A stretch of 64,000 bases of DNA from Polaribacter sp. L3A8 (GCF_009796785.1 NZ_CP047026.1:2772501-2836500), one strand, 5' to 3'. Counted from the stretch's first letter, positions 41,544 to 51,226 are shown. Notes: generated from the letters alone by a model not told the origin. Made by a program: numbers and translations.

Positions 41544-42349
41544 AATAATAAATTTAAATGTTAATAATGGTTACAATATATAATATAAACCAATTACAAG
41601 TATCCTGCTCTCACCTGCTTTTAGCTTTTAGTTATAACCAAAAAATAGCTTTTTAACTGTATTAACTTCAGTCTTTAACCTGTTGCGCTTAGGGTGATCA
41701 TGTAAAAAAGTTGTACACCCTGTTAAATAACAGTAAATTGTAGTTATCTCATAATAATTTAAAGAGGCACAATTTTCAAACAAATTACAACAAAATTCTT
41801 TAAGTATTAAATAGTATTGAACCAATAAGTTGCTTTTTAGTTTAAATCTGCAAACCTAAATCACCAGATAATGAGTTAATTGCTATAAACCTAACCTCTA
41901 AATATATAGATATAGACAGCAAATCTCAGTTGTTTAGAATTTTACCTTTATCATTACTCAACAAAATAGAACGTTCTGTTTATAATAGAAGAAAACGTAA
42001 ATTATTTTATGCTCAAGATCAAATTCGTAAAAAATTAGTTTAATACTTTCACAAATTTGAACACTATTTTATTGAAGATAGTATGCCATTCGAAGTCTGC
42101 AAATTAGCGAGAGATTTAGAAGTAAGATCTTAATGATTCATCAAGTGAAATCTTGGATAAGAACAACCCATTATTGGATAAGTGACTTTAATCTAAATAG
42201 AAATTTTAATGAATTCTGTGTTAGAATTAATCGATCACAAAGTAAAGCAACAATATTCAATAACTTAATAATTAAAATGGTTGAAAACGATAAAGTAGAA
42301 CATCACAAAATTATTTGTAACTAACTACTGACTTTTAAATATGTTTATT
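41544..42349. other. Intergenic region with transposase scar
   Basis: An 806 bp gap between the ricin-like gene (minus) and the stop of the FG-GAP gene (minus). It contains an IS982-like fragment on the plus strand (41878-42135). A short open stretch at 42133-42324 looks like further decay product rather than a gene. The promoter of the ricin-like gene should lie near 41550-41640 but was not recognised. Confidence 0.5.
41878..42135 (+). mobile_element. IS982-like transposase remnant
   Basis: Plus-strand translation gives IDIDSKSQLFRILPLSLLNK, then IERSVYNRRKRKLFYAQDQI, a stop, then FEHYFIEDSMPFEVCKLARD. These match the N-terminal to middle part of IS982-family transposases (ERSVYNRR and the D-S-M-P-x-x-VCK segment with the first catalytic Asp). 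In-frame stops and the missing C-terminal half show that it is dead. No terminal repeats were found. Confidence 0.6.
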
Positions 42350-43702
42350 TTATTCTCCTTTATTCATCCAAAGAGTAACTCGTGCTAATTTGTCAAAAGG
42401 AGGGTAGACATATATGCCACCTGTTACCATATCCATATGTCCATCGTTATTAAAATCACCTAGTTCTAATGTAATTAAGTGTGTTGGAGATTTAGCAATA
42501 GTGTGTTTTTTAAAATTATTTTTACCATCATTTTCAAGTAATACTAAGCTTTCTGCGGTTGGTTTATCCCAATAGTTAAAGCCACTTACAACTAAAATAT
42601 CTTCATCATTATCTTTATCAATATCAGTAGTTCTTGCACTAAAAGCACCAGGGAAATTAATTATAGGATGATATTTAAACTTTAAATCACCTAAGTTTTC
42701 TAGCCATTGTACCCCATGCCAAGGTCTTGGTAAAGGAGGCAGGTAATCGAAAGCATCTCCATTTGTATATAAAATATCTGGTTTTCCGTCTTTATTTATA
42801 TCAGAAATTGAAATACCACTAGATCCATAATCTTCATTATTAGAACCCCATAATTGTTTAGGTGTAAAGTTGCCTTTTCCATCATTTTCAAAACAATATA
42901 TTTTTTCCCATTCTTGGGTAACTAGAGAAATAATATCTAAATCATTATCAAAATCAATGTCTATTAATTCTACATTTATTGGGCCAGAAAGATTTTGTAA
43001 AGGGTGATTTTTAAAGGTCCAATTCCCTAAGTTTTCTATCCAAGAAGTTTCTCCGTCATCATAACCAAATTGTGCAACAGCTATATCTATATCTCCATCA
43101 CCATCTAAATCTCCTGCTCTTACATCTGCAGCACGCGATATGTTTTCAATAACAATTCGCTTTGAAAAATTATTTTCCCCATCATTTTCAAGAACAACTA
43201 TAGAACCTATTTTGTCATTGCTTGGAAAAAGCATACCAAGAAGAGCAACAATTAAATCCTGATCCCCATCATTATCAAAATCAAAAACCTGAACATGAGC
43301 AGGTGCTTTAATATTATCTGCAACTATTTTTTCTGTAAATATACCTTTTGGATGTTGCGTAATTATTGATATCGTGTTATTCTTTATATCGCATACTACA
43401 ACATCTAACAAATTATCTTGGTTAATATCACCAACAGCAAGATTTGATATTTGCGGAGGCTCTTCAAATGAATTACCAATAGCGATTGGTGTAAATTTTT
43501 TATCAATATTTTTTAATAATTTATTTTCAACTTGTGCTTCATTTTTTTGTTGTTCAATATCATTCTTACTTTGACCTTTGTTTTTACAATTAATAAGTAA
43601 AACCGAAATGCAGCAAAGAAAAAGTATGGTATTTACTTTTCGAATTATACGTTTTTTAGGTTTTAATTTTTTTGTTGATAAATAAATTTTATTGTTTAAC
43701 AT
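42350..43702 (-). CDS. FG-GAP/VCBS repeat lipoprotein
   Basis: A 450-residue lipoprotein with a candidate lipid-attachment site at LLINC after an unusually basic N-terminus. A start further inside the N-terminal region is possible. The body is made of FG-GAP/VCBS repeats carrying calcium-loop motifs: DINQDNLLDVVV, DFDNDGDQDLIV, DLDGDGDIDIAV, DINKDGKPDILY, DIDKDNDEDILV and DFNNDGHMDMVT. These build a beta-propeller like that of integrin-type or surface binding proteins. The gene follows the cytochrome gene by 2 bp, so the two are surely co-transcribed. The role is unknown. Binding of a glycan or scaffolding of an extracytoplasmic oxidising system is possible. Confidence 0.85.
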   Translation of the reverse strand: MLNNKIYLSTKKLKPKKRIIRKVNTILFLCCISVLLINCKNKGQSKNDIEQQKNEAQVENKLLKNIDKKFTPIAIGNSFEEPPQISNLAVGDINQDNLLDVVVCDIKNNTISIITQHPKGIFTEKIVADNIKAPAHVQVFDFDNDGDQDLIVALLGMLFPSNDKIGSIVVLENDGENNFSKRIVIENISRAADVRAGDLDGDGDIDIAVAQFGYDDGETSWIENLGNWTFKNHPLQNLSGPINVELIDIDFDNDLDIISLVTQEWEKIYCFENDGKGNFTPKQLWGSNNEDYGSSGISISDINKDGKPDILYTNGDAFDYLPPLPRPWHGVQWLENLGDLKFKYHPIINFPGAFSARTTDIDKDNDEDILVVSGFNYWDKPTAESLVLLENDGKNNFKKHTIAKSPTHLITLELGDFNNDGHMDMVTGGIYVYPPFDKLARVTLWMNKGE

Positions 43703-43704
43703 AA

Positions 43705-44130
43705 TTATTTTTCTTGTGATTTATTGTTCATATTTATTAGGTAATTAGTAATGCAATCAACTTCAATACTCGTAAGGCTAGGTTTTGGCATTTTATTGCT
43801 CTTAAACAATAGAGATTTTTCGTAATCGGGGTCTATAATTGATTTTTTAATATAGTTACTGTCAATTATAATAGCGTATTCTTTACCATTTCTAATTACT
43901 TGCTTTTTAGTTCCTAAAATGAAATTTAAAGAAGGGCCATAAAGTTTATCTTTAGATAAAGAATGGCAGGTGGTGCAGCCAACAGAAGTAAATAATTCTC
44001 GTCCTTTTTGTATTTTTTCTAAATTAATTTTTTCTGTCGAATCTTTACATCCTAAAACCAAAGAAGAAACAATTAAAAGTAAAAAATACATCATTATTTT
44101 GTTAGGGTACAACATAAGTTTCGGTTTCAA
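43705..44130 (-). CDS. c-type cytochrome lipoprotein
   Basis: Small (141 residues) class I c-type cytochrome with lipoprotein signal (SLVLGC, Cys28). Alternative starts exist at Met13/14. The haem attachment motif is CTTCH (Cys52, Cys55, His56), preceded by GRELFTSVGC and followed by YGPSLN. The axial Met is probably Met114 in SNKMPKP. It is an electron carrier in the periplasm or at a membrane surface. It is tightly coupled to the FG-GAP gene and divergent from the TPR-DUF1080 unit. That combination suggests an extracytoplasmic oxidation step, possibly of a sugar, but no dehydrogenase gene is present in the window. Confidence 0.9.
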   Translation of the reverse strand: MKPKLMLYPNKIMMYFLLLIVSSLVLGCKDSTEKINLEKIQKGRELFTSVGCTTCHSLSKDKLYGPSLNFILGTKKQVIRNGKEYAIIIDSNYIKKSIIDPDYEKSLLFKSNKMPKPSLTSIEVDCITNYLINMNNKSQEK

Positions 44131-44239
44131 TAAAAATAGAGTATAAAAGTAAGGGAATTTAAAAAATTAGGATTGTTATTTCTTATTTTATTTATGTTGA
44201 TAAAGGTTTTTGCTATTTTAGCAAATCAATAAAATTGAA

Positions 44240-46057
44240 ATGAATAGAAAAAATAAATTTTTTAGTGTTTCGTTTATCCTTGTTTTAGGTTTATCATACT
44301 TAGTAATCACTAATTATATTAATAATAAATATGCTAATAGATTACCTGCTGTTCCAGATTTAAAAGAAACTTCAATAATATTTCAAAAATATATTACAAA
44401 TGTTAATGCAAATACTCTAAACAAAGCGTCTGCTGCTAACCTTGGAGAGTTGGGAATGGTTTATCATGCTAATAATTATTTTGAAGAAGCTGAAACTTGT
44501 TACCAATTAGCTATTGAACGAGATTCTAAAGTATGGAAATGGAGTTATTATTTGGGATGTTTAAAAAGAGAACTTAGTGATTCTGAAAATGCTATAAAGT
44601 ATTTTAATAATGTTTTAGATATCCAACCCAATCAGTATTTGGCTTTGTTTTATAAAGCTGAAGCATATAACCAAATTGGGGAGACTGCTAAATTTGAGAA
44701 AATACTTAAAAGCCTTTCCGGAATGGATAAGAAATTTTTTGAGTTAAAGAACTCAAAAAGAACTTCATATTTTTCACTTCCAGTCTATGCTCGTTTAGAA
44801 TTAGCAAAACTTAATATTAATATTGGTAAGCTTGAATTAGCCGAAAATCAATTAAAAGAATTGATTTCTAATGAAATTTCTTTTGGACCTGCTTATAAAC
44901 AATTAAGTGTTATTTATGCACAAAAAGGGGATCAAAAATTGAGTAAGTATTATTCAGATCGATCTAAAGATTTAGAAGATTACACTCCGCCTGCAGATCC
45001 TTTGTTGGATACGTTGTGCTATTATTCTAGATCTGAAACCTATCTATTAAAACAAATTGAAGATGCGATTAGAAATAGTAATTTAGATTGGGCATTAGAG
45101 TTGGTCAATCTTGGTTTAAGAAATATTCCAGAGAGTAAATATGTGCTTTCTAAAGCTGTTAGACTTTATTTGTCTATGAATATGGCAAGAAGAACAGTGC
45201 CTTATTTAGATAAGCATCTAGAAGGTTTTAAAGAGGATTATAAAGAGTTAGTAGATGTTGGAAAAGGATTGTCTAATTATGGTTTGAAAAATTCAGCCCA
45301 AAAGTACTTCTTAGCTGCTGAAAAAAATGAAAATGAAAAACCAGCAACTAAATCTCGATTAGCAGGAATATATTTTGAAAGGTTAGGTATGAAGGAGAAA
45401 GCTTTTGAATTAATGAATGATTTATTAAAGCAGTACCCAAATGATCCTGCTGTAATCGGTGGAGCTACAGCTTTATCAATTCAAAATGGAGATATGTTAA
45501 ATGCAAATAAATATTTATCAACACTAAAGAAACTTGATTCTAAAAATCCACGTATAAATGTTTTTAAAGGATTAATAGCTAAGAATATTGGAGATACAAA
45601 AGGAGTGATAAAGTATTATGAACTTGCTTTTAAAGACGTCCCAGATCAGGCATTTATAATTAACTACCTTTCTGATTATTATAGAAAGAATAAAATGTGG
45701 AAAGAACTTGCTGATTTATATGAAACCGCTTTAAATTTTTCTCCAAACAACCCAAACCTCCAAGAAGGATATGGTTCTTTTTTAATTAATTGTCCAAATA
45801 AAAAAATGCGTAATCCTAAGCAAGCTAGAGAGTTTAGTGAGAGAGCGTTAATAAATTTTAGATCTAATGTGCAAGTACAAGTTGCTGCTGGTCAATCTTT
45901 AGCGATGTCTTATTTTCAATTAAATGAAAGAGGTAAAGCTTTGTATTATATTCATAAGACAATACAAGTTGCTAAAAGCACTCGTTTTTCTATGGATTAT
46001 ATAGCAAATCTTGAAGGTATGTTAAGAGAGTTTCAAAAAGTTGTTACTTCAAATTAA
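44240..46057 (+). CDS. Membrane-anchored TPR-repeat protein
   Basis: A 605-residue protein with one N-terminal hydrophobic segment (about residues 6-24, FSVSFILVLGLSYLVI), acting as anchor or signal. The rest is a long series of TPR helices, for example NLGELGMVYHANNYFEEAET and YYLGCLKRELSDSENAIKYF near the start and ANLYETALNFSPNNPNLQEG-like repeats near the end. It probably acts as a protein-interaction scaffold on the periplasmic side. It is followed 21 bp later by the DUF1080 gene. The 109 bp upstream gap is shared with the divergent cytochrome gene, so the two units may be co-regulated. No enzymatic motif is seen. Confidence 0.85.
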   Translation: MNRKNKFFSVSFILVLGLSYLVITNYINNKYANRLPAVPDLKETSIIFQKYITNVNANTLNKASAANLGELGMVYHANNYFEEAETCYQLAIERDSKVWKWSYYLGCLKRELSDSENAIKYFNNVLDIQPNQYLALFYKAEAYNQIGETAKFEKILKSLSGMDKKFFELKNSKRTSYFSLPVYARLELAKLNINIGKLELAENQLKELISNEISFGPAYKQLSVIYAQKGDQKLSKYYSDRSKDLEDYTPPADPLLDTLCYYSRSETYLLKQIEDAIRNSNLDWALELVNLGLRNIPESKYVLSKAVRLYLSMNMARRTVPYLDKHLEGFKEDYKELVDVGKGLSNYGLKNSAQKYFLAAEKNENEKPATKSRLAGIYFERLGMKEKAFELMNDLLKQYPNDPAVIGGATALSIQNGDMLNANKYLSTLKKLDSKNPRINVFKGLIAKNIGDTKGVIKYYELAFKDVPDQAFIINYLSDYYRKNKMWKELADLYETALNFSPNNPNLQEGYGSFLINCPNKKMRNPKQAREFSERALINFRSNVQVQVAAGQSLAMSYFQLNERGKALYYIHKTIQVAKSTRFSMDYIANLEGMLREFQKVVTSN

Positions 46058-46078
46058 TAACAGACTAAATTAACCACA

Positions 46079-46843
46079 ATGAATAGAATTTTATATTATA
46101 GTTTATTTACTTGTTTTGTAATAAGTTTTTTAGCCTGTGGGCATAAAAGCGATAGCGGTTTTATATCCATTTTTAATGGTAAAAATTTAGACGGATGGAA
46201 AGGAGACGCTAATTATTGGTCGATTAAAGACGGAATTTTAGTAGGTGAAGTTACTCCAGAAACCATTTTAAAAAGAAATACTTTTATCATTTATGAAAAA
46301 GAACAACCTTCTAATTTTGAATTGAAATTAGAATATAGAATTTCTAAATCTGGTAATAGTGGTGTCAATTACAGAAGTGAAATTATTAAAGATTTTCCTT
46401 TTGCGTTAAGAGGATATCAATGTGATATTGATGGTGAAAAAAGATATACAGGGCAAAATTATGAAGAAAAAAAACGAACTACTTTAGCATATATTGGTGA
46501 AAAAGTAATTGTTAAAAAAATGCCAGATAGCATTCCTTTTAGTAATTTAAGAAAAAATGTAAAAAGAAATTGTTGGCAAACAAGAGAGGTTGTAACTTCT
46601 TTAGGTGAAAAAAAAGAACTAAAAGCTTATATCAAAGAAAATGATTGGAATACTATACATCTTATTGTAAAAGACAATCGTTTGCAACATTTTGTAAATG
46701 GTGTTTTAATGAGTGATGTTACTGATTTAGACACTCAAAATAGAAGTATTAAAGGTTATATTGGAGTACAAGTACACGTAGGCCCACCTATGAAAGTTGA
46801 ATATAAAAACATTAAACTAAAATCTTTAGAAAAAAGAGGTTAG
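46079..46843 (+). CDS. DUF1080 / 3-keto-glycoside hydrolase-like lipoprotein
   Basis: A 254-residue lipoprotein (SFLACG, lipid Cys about residue 20) of the DUF1080 type, a concanavalin-like sandwich. Landmarks are ISIFNGKNLDGWKGDANYW, GNSGVNYRSE, RGYQCDIDGE, NDWNTIHLIVK and IGVQVHVGPPMKVEYKNIKL. Some family members cleave 3-keto-glycosides made by sugar 3-dehydrogenases, so the protein may split an oxidised glycoside in the periplasm. This is family knowledge, not visible in the sequence. It sits just after the TPR gene, across from a c-type cytochrome. Together these could be part of a keto-sugar route, but the oxidoreductase is not in the window. Confidence 0.87.
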   Translation: MNRILYYSLFTCFVISFLACGHKSDSGFISIFNGKNLDGWKGDANYWSIKDGILVGEVTPETILKRNTFIIYEKEQPSNFELKLEYRISKSGNSGVNYRSEIIKDFPFALRGYQCDIDGEKRYTGQNYEEKKRTTLAYIGEKVIVKKMPDSIPFSNLRKNVKRNCWQTREVVTSLGEKKELKAYIKENDWNTIHLIVKDNRLQHFVNGVLMSDVTDLDTQNRSIKGYIGVQVHVGPPMKVEYKNIKLKSLEKRG

Positions 46844-46987
46844 AAATTCTTTCTTAAGATTTTAAACTCAATGAAAACTGGTGAAAGAGTAAGTTCGCTT
46901 AAAATTATTTTTTCTTTTTCCCCTAAAGTACAGGATACTTAAATAAAATGAGTATGGTAATTTTATTTGATTATAATAAATCATTTT

Positions 46988-48670
46988 ATGAAAAAAACAA
47001 ATAGTAAGTTATTAATAGTACTTATTTTATCATTTATAAGTCTAACAATTATTTCTTGTTCCAAAGAAGAAGTAATTGATGAAATTGAAGAAGTTGAAGA
47101 AACCGAAGAGGTTAAAGATCCTGTTGATGACCCAAATGTAATAGATTTAAGTGCAATTGATACTGATAAAATTGTAAGTGTAAATACGAGTTCTTTTGAG
47201 GGAGTATTTTATAATTTTTGGTCAACAAGACCAATGATAAACCAAACTAGGTTTAATGGGGCTAATTTTAGAAATACTATAAACAGCATAAAATCGTATG
47301 TAAAAAGTTACAATATGGTTAGAATGATGGGGGGTAGAAATGATGATTTAAATACTTTTTATCAAGGAGTAGATAGTTCTGGTAAAATTATCACCAATTT
47401 TAGTGGCTTAATTTCTAGTTTACGAAACTTTAGGTTAACAGGTTTTAAACCAAGAATTGTATTAGACAATGTGCCTTGGGAAATGAGTTTGCCAAAAATA
47501 AAGGATACCTATGGTAACTCTAAACCACCAAATGATTATGGTATTTGGAGGCAATATGTAAATGCATATATGCAAGCTTTGGTAGATGAGTTTGGAATGT
47601 CAGAAGTTAAAACTTGGCGTTTTAGAATTGCAACAGAACCAAATTATACGCCTAATCACTGGAGGGGAACAAAAATGGAGTTTTTTAAACACTATGATAT
47701 TACAGTAGATGAAGTATTAAAAGTAATACCAGATGCCATTGTTGGTCCTGGAAATTTATTAACAGAAGGGGTTGCAACATATACTACAGAATTAATAGAT
47801 CATTGTGCAACAGGTACAAATTATGCAACGGGTAAAGTAGGTACAAAAATGGATTTCTTTGCACTTTCTTACTATGAGAAATTAGATAAAAAAGAGGTAA
47901 GATTTGAAGATGTAGTGAAACCCTATAGAGATAAATTAAATAGCTACTCACAATTCAGTAATATTCCTTTTGATATTCAAGAATTTGGAATTTTAAGAGG
48001 TGATAATGGTGTAAGGGGCTTAAGTTTAAGTGATGGAACTGAGTTGGGAGCTAGTTGGTATGCAACTATTGCAGCATTGGCTTATAAATATAATGTAACT
48101 GAAATTTATGATTGGGGACAAGAACTAGAAGCTAGTGATTTACCAACAGGAAGAAGAAGTGTTACAGAAATGTTTTTAAAACTAGAAGGAGGTAACAGAA
48201 TGTTTACATCAGAAAATTTATCAGGCTTTTCAGGGGTAATTCCCGTGTCTAAAGATGGTAAAATCTATATGTTAGTATACAACCATAATACTACTAGAAA
48301 TAGTACAAATTCTAAAACTATTTATCCAAAATTAGAAGGAAGTCAGATTTCCAATACAACTAACTGGAAAATGAATGAATGGACTATAGATAAAGAAAAT
48401 ACAACTATTATGCACGAACTATACAAAGATATAAGAAATGCAGGTGTAGCAGAAAAAACAGACGGACGTATTTATGGTGACAGACCTTCTGACCGTTTTG
48501 AAGATGGATGGAAAAATGTTTTAAGTAGCAATTTATCTAAGTATGAGAATCTGTCTAAATTGTCATTAACTAGAGAAGGTGTTGTTGTAGGTAAAAAAGA
48601 CGGATACCTTGCTTTAAAAGTAGAATTGGCACCTCATTCAGTTAAGTTAATAGAATTAATACCACAGTAA
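46988..48670 (+). CDS. GH39-like clan A glycosidase lipoprotein
   Basis: Surface or periplasmic lipoprotein (560 residues) with a TIM-barrel glycosidase fold. I chose the Met at 46988 over the one at 46967 because it begins a clean lipoprotein signal (MKKTNSK ... TIISC). A very acidic linker after the Cys may favour surface exposure. Candidate acid/base Glu217 in RIATEPNY and nucleophile Glu332 in FDIQEFGIL follow the clan A pattern, as in GH39. A C-terminal beta-sandwich ends with APHSVKLIELIPQ. The family includes beta-xylosidase, alpha-iduronidase and related activities, so the substrate is open. It is monocistronic with its own strong terminator at 48695-48730. Confidence 0.8.
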   Translation: MKKTNSKLLIVLILSFISLTIISCSKEEVIDEIEEVEETEEVKDPVDDPNVIDLSAIDTDKIVSVNTSSFEGVFYNFWSTRPMINQTRFNGANFRNTINSIKSYVKSYNMVRMMGGRNDDLNTFYQGVDSSGKIITNFSGLISSLRNFRLTGFKPRIVLDNVPWEMSLPKIKDTYGNSKPPNDYGIWRQYVNAYMQALVDEFGMSEVKTWRFRIATEPNYTPNHWRGTKMEFFKHYDITVDEVLKVIPDAIVGPGNLLTEGVATYTTELIDHCATGTNYATGKVGTKMDFFALSYYEKLDKKEVRFEDVVKPYRDKLNSYSQFSNIPFDIQEFGILRGDNGVRGLSLSDGTELGASWYATIAALAYKYNVTEIYDWGQELEASDLPTGRRSVTEMFLKLEGGNRMFTSENLSGFSGVIPVSKDGKIYMLVYNHNTTRNSTNSKTIYPKLEGSQISNTTNWKMNEWTIDKENTTIMHELYKDIRNAGVAEKTDGRIYGDRPSDRFEDGWKNVLSSNLSKYENLSKLSLTREGVVVGKKDGYLALKVELAPHSVKLIELIPQ

Positions 48671-48694
48671 TCTATATTTGAATTAATTACTACT

Positions 48695-48730
48695 AAAAAG
48701 GTCGGTTTAAAATATTGAATCGACCTTTTT
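48695..48730 (+). terminator. Hairpin terminator of the GH39-like gene
   Basis: AAAAAGGTCG pairs perfectly with CGACCTTTTT around a 16 nt loop, 25 bp after the stop at 48670. It ends in a T run in the plus direction, a classical intrinsic terminator. Confidence 0.8.
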
Positions 48731-48877
48731 AAATTTACTTTTTTGGCCTCTTTACTTTTCAGAATTTTTATTAATAAAAGCTAAAAATATTTTTTTATGT
48801 CATCTAGTTCCTTGCACTAAACTATTATTTATGTTAGCAACAGTAATCAAATATAAAATAATACCATTTACTATTAT

Positions 48878-49870
48878 TTATTTCACATAAAAAGAATTTA
48901 AGTTATTATGATTACTAACAATAGATTTAATTGTTTCAGTTTCTATTTTCGTTACAAAATTAGCCAATCCTTCATTTATTTGTTTTAAATTTTTAAAGCA
49001 TTTGTTATTGTACCTATCTTTAATGTATTTCCATACTTATTTGAAAGAATTTAGTTCTGGAGTATATGGTGTAATATTTAGTAGCTGAATATTATCTAGG
49101 ATTTTTATATTTTTAGTAGCATGAAATCTAACAATAACAACGATTTTATATACATTGAATCTGTGAATTGATAATTGTTTCAAATAAATTTTAAAAAACT
49201 TTGACAGTTACTCTTTCTATCTCACAAACGATAGCATCGCCATCGATAGGAGAATAACTTCCATAGAGATATGTGTTTTTAAATTCTTGCTTAAAATCAA
49301 CAATTGGAGAGATTCCTTTAGCCGTAATCATACTTACGATATAGGTTATTAAACCAAACCTAACTTCATCTTGGAAATAGAGATTTACTGTTGGGTATTT
49401 ATCTTTATTTAGGCTAGTTATAACTTGATTTAAGCAACTAAGTAAGTTTTAAAAATAGGCCTTGGCTTGCTCTTTTTGTTTGATATAAGATTTTCTTGGA
49501 CATTAAATTTTCGTACCAAAAAAATCTATCATATAAAGTCTAAATGTGTTGTAATTTATAGGTATTCCATAAGTTTGTTTAACCTAACGCAGTGCTTAAA
49601 CATAGCTTAAAAAACCTTATTTTGGCTTGTTTAAACGCAATTCAAAACCTTTATAAATCAGTTTTCGAACTTATATAGTTCGTTGTTACTTTTGTTTAAC
49701 TGGAATAACCATTGCTAATATTCCTTCAGATTTATAGGCTTTTAAACAGGTTTCCATACTTCTAACACTATAACCTAAAAATAAAGCTAATTAACTTCTA
49801 GTACTAAAAAGTGCTGTTTTTATGTAAATTAGAGATTGAATACGAATTACATTCTTGGGATTGGATTGCG
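48878..49870 (-). mobile_element. IS630-like transposase, degraded
   Basis: Minus-strand translation shows the pieces of an IS630-type transposase in order, with stops and frame changes between them. They are a helix-turn-helix part (GYSVRSMETCLKAYKSEGIL), the first catalytic Asp region (YFQDEVRFGLITY ... AKGISPIV, then TYLYGSYSPIDGD) and the last catalytic region (NITPYTPELNSFK then VWKYIKDRYNNK). The tail reaches a TAA at 48878-48880. The Glu expected in PELNxxE is Lys followed by a stop. The 5' limit is approximate, and terminal repeats were not found. Confidence 0.7.
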
Positions 49871-49998
49871 AACGGAGTAAGTAACTTAATTATAAAACCT
49901 CTTCGTTTACTATTAAAATTGATTGTTGTGGCAGATATAAATATGCCAATTATTTATTAAAAAATCGTATAACGTGTAAATTAAGTGATCATAAATCA

Positions 49999-50038
49999 TT
50001 AAAGACCCTTCACTATATCTATAATGAAGGGTCTTTAA
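49999..50038 (-). terminator. Hairpin terminator of the double SusCD operon
   Basis: AAAGACCCTTCA (50001-50012) pairs perfectly with TGAAGGGTCTTT (50025-50036), extended by TTA/TAA-like flanks. It is 20 bp beyond the stop of the DUF1735 lipoprotein gene at 50058, with T runs on both sides. Confidence 0.85.
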
Positions 50039-50057
50039 AATATTAAATAAATTTAAA

Positions 50058-51191
50058 TTATTTTTTTTCTAAATCAATAATAAATTCTTCAAACTTAACA
50101 TTTCTATCTCTCATTACTATGGTATCTTTAACGGTATGCACCAAATTTAGTGTTGTTCTAGAAACCACCGTACCAAATACCTTTTGCTCAACAATTTCTT
50201 GATCATCGAACGTATAGTCAAGGTAAATTACATCTCGTTTTTCACCTCCCCATTCATCTCCATCTTCAACCCATTTTCCTGTACCAGTAACAGTTTGATT
50301 ATCTCCATCAACAGGAGCAACCGTAATATCTCCACTATCGTTAACTTGTATATTTATTGATAAATCTGTATCACTAGAAATACTACCTCTTTTAATTAGG
50401 TTTGTAGTAGTAACTTGGTTTCTACCACTAGTATTTAAAGTAATTAATTCATCTTGTTCAACATAGGGAGCGTGATACACAATAGTTTCGTCTATATTCG
50501 TTGTTTCTGTTTGATTAGATGATACTGTAAACTCTTCTGAAGTTCCTACAATTTTATCTGCACCACGACGTAAATGAATACCTGTATATTTATTTATAAA
50601 TTTGATACCAAATAATGTATAATCTTTAGGTAAAATTTCCCAATCATCTGCTTTTATACTAATTGGGTTATCAATAAATGGAATACCCGTTAACAAAGAA
50701 TCTAATCCTTCAAAATTTGTAATTTTTAAAGGGATTACATAATGCACATCGTTTTCTCCTGCAAAAGATAAAGGATCGTCAAAGAAAGCATCATTAAGTT
50801 GTACAGGAATACGACCTTTAATAGAACCTGCAGGAATAGTTACAGGACTTTCTTGTTCTATAGTATAATATGATGCTGGTAAAACCTTTACATTCACAGT
50901 ATCTAAGCCTAAAGCAGCTGCATCTATTAATCCTGGGGCTAGTTCGAAACCAACTTTTCTATCTTTCGTATTTTCATATACCCCAGACATTGTAACACCT
51001 ATTTCAAATCTACCTTTGTTGTCATTATCATTAAACCCTAAATCATACTTTCCTTGTATAAGTGATCGTACAGGGGTTTGAAATGGAAAATATACGGAAG
51101 TTGAGCCAAAGTCGTCAAATGAATTTTCCTGGTTTTCGCAAGCCATAAAAGCCAGTGCGAAAGCAAATAGTATTATTAATTTATTTTTCAT
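50058..51191 (-). CDS. DUF1735-type surface glycan-binding lipoprotein candidate
   Basis: A 377-residue lipoprotein (LAFMAC, Cys18). The N-terminal part resembles DUF1735 domains found downstream of SusD genes (STSVYFPFQTPVRSL, RFEIGVTMSGVYENTKDRKV, TIPAGSIKGRIPVQLNDAFF). The C-terminal half is a second beta-rich domain, DUF4361-like by position only. Proteins in this position are usually surface glycan-binding proteins that help SusC/D capture polysaccharide. It is the last gene of the operon, 35 bp after the SusD stop, followed by a strong terminator. The ligand is unknown. Confidence 0.82.
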   Translation of the reverse strand: MKNKLIILFAFALAFMACENQENSFDDFGSTSVYFPFQTPVRSLIQGKYDLGFNDNDNKGRFEIGVTMSGVYENTKDRKVGFELAPGLIDAAALGLDTVNVKVLPASYYTIEQESPVTIPAGSIKGRIPVQLNDAFFDDPLSFAGENDVHYVIPLKITNFEGLDSLLTGIPFIDNPISIKADDWEILPKDYTLFGIKFINKYTGIHLRRGADKIVGTSEEFTVSSNQTETTNIDETIVYHAPYVEQDELITLNTSGRNQVTTTNLIKRGSISSDTDLSINIQVNDSGDITVAPVDGDNQTVTGTGKWVEDGDEWGGEKRDVIYLDYTFDDQEIVEQKVFGTVVSRTTLNLVHTVKDTIVMRDRNVKFEEFIIDLEKK

Positions 51192-51226
51192 TTTTATGTT
51201 TTTATTTATTTGAATGCAAAATTATC

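Larger units (their letters stand above)
48671..50057. other. Boundary region with decayed insertion sequence
   Basis: A 1387 bp gap between the GH39-like gene and the SusCD operon's last gene. It holds two clear terminators (48695-48730 and 49999-50038), one for each converging transcript. The IS630-type remnant occupies most of the space between them. No intact gene is present. Confidence 0.7.

Noticed and set aside
41628..41825. A 65-codon minus-strand open frame
   Set aside because: No signal, domain or plausible composition. It sits in an AT-rich gap beside a transposase scar.
42133..42324. A 63-codon plus-strand open frame after the IS982 fragment
   Set aside because: Probably continued decay of mobile DNA. 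No recognisable protein features.
48695..48730. Hairpin considered as a riboswitch or attachment site
   Set aside because: Its position just after a stop codon and its T run fit a plain terminator.
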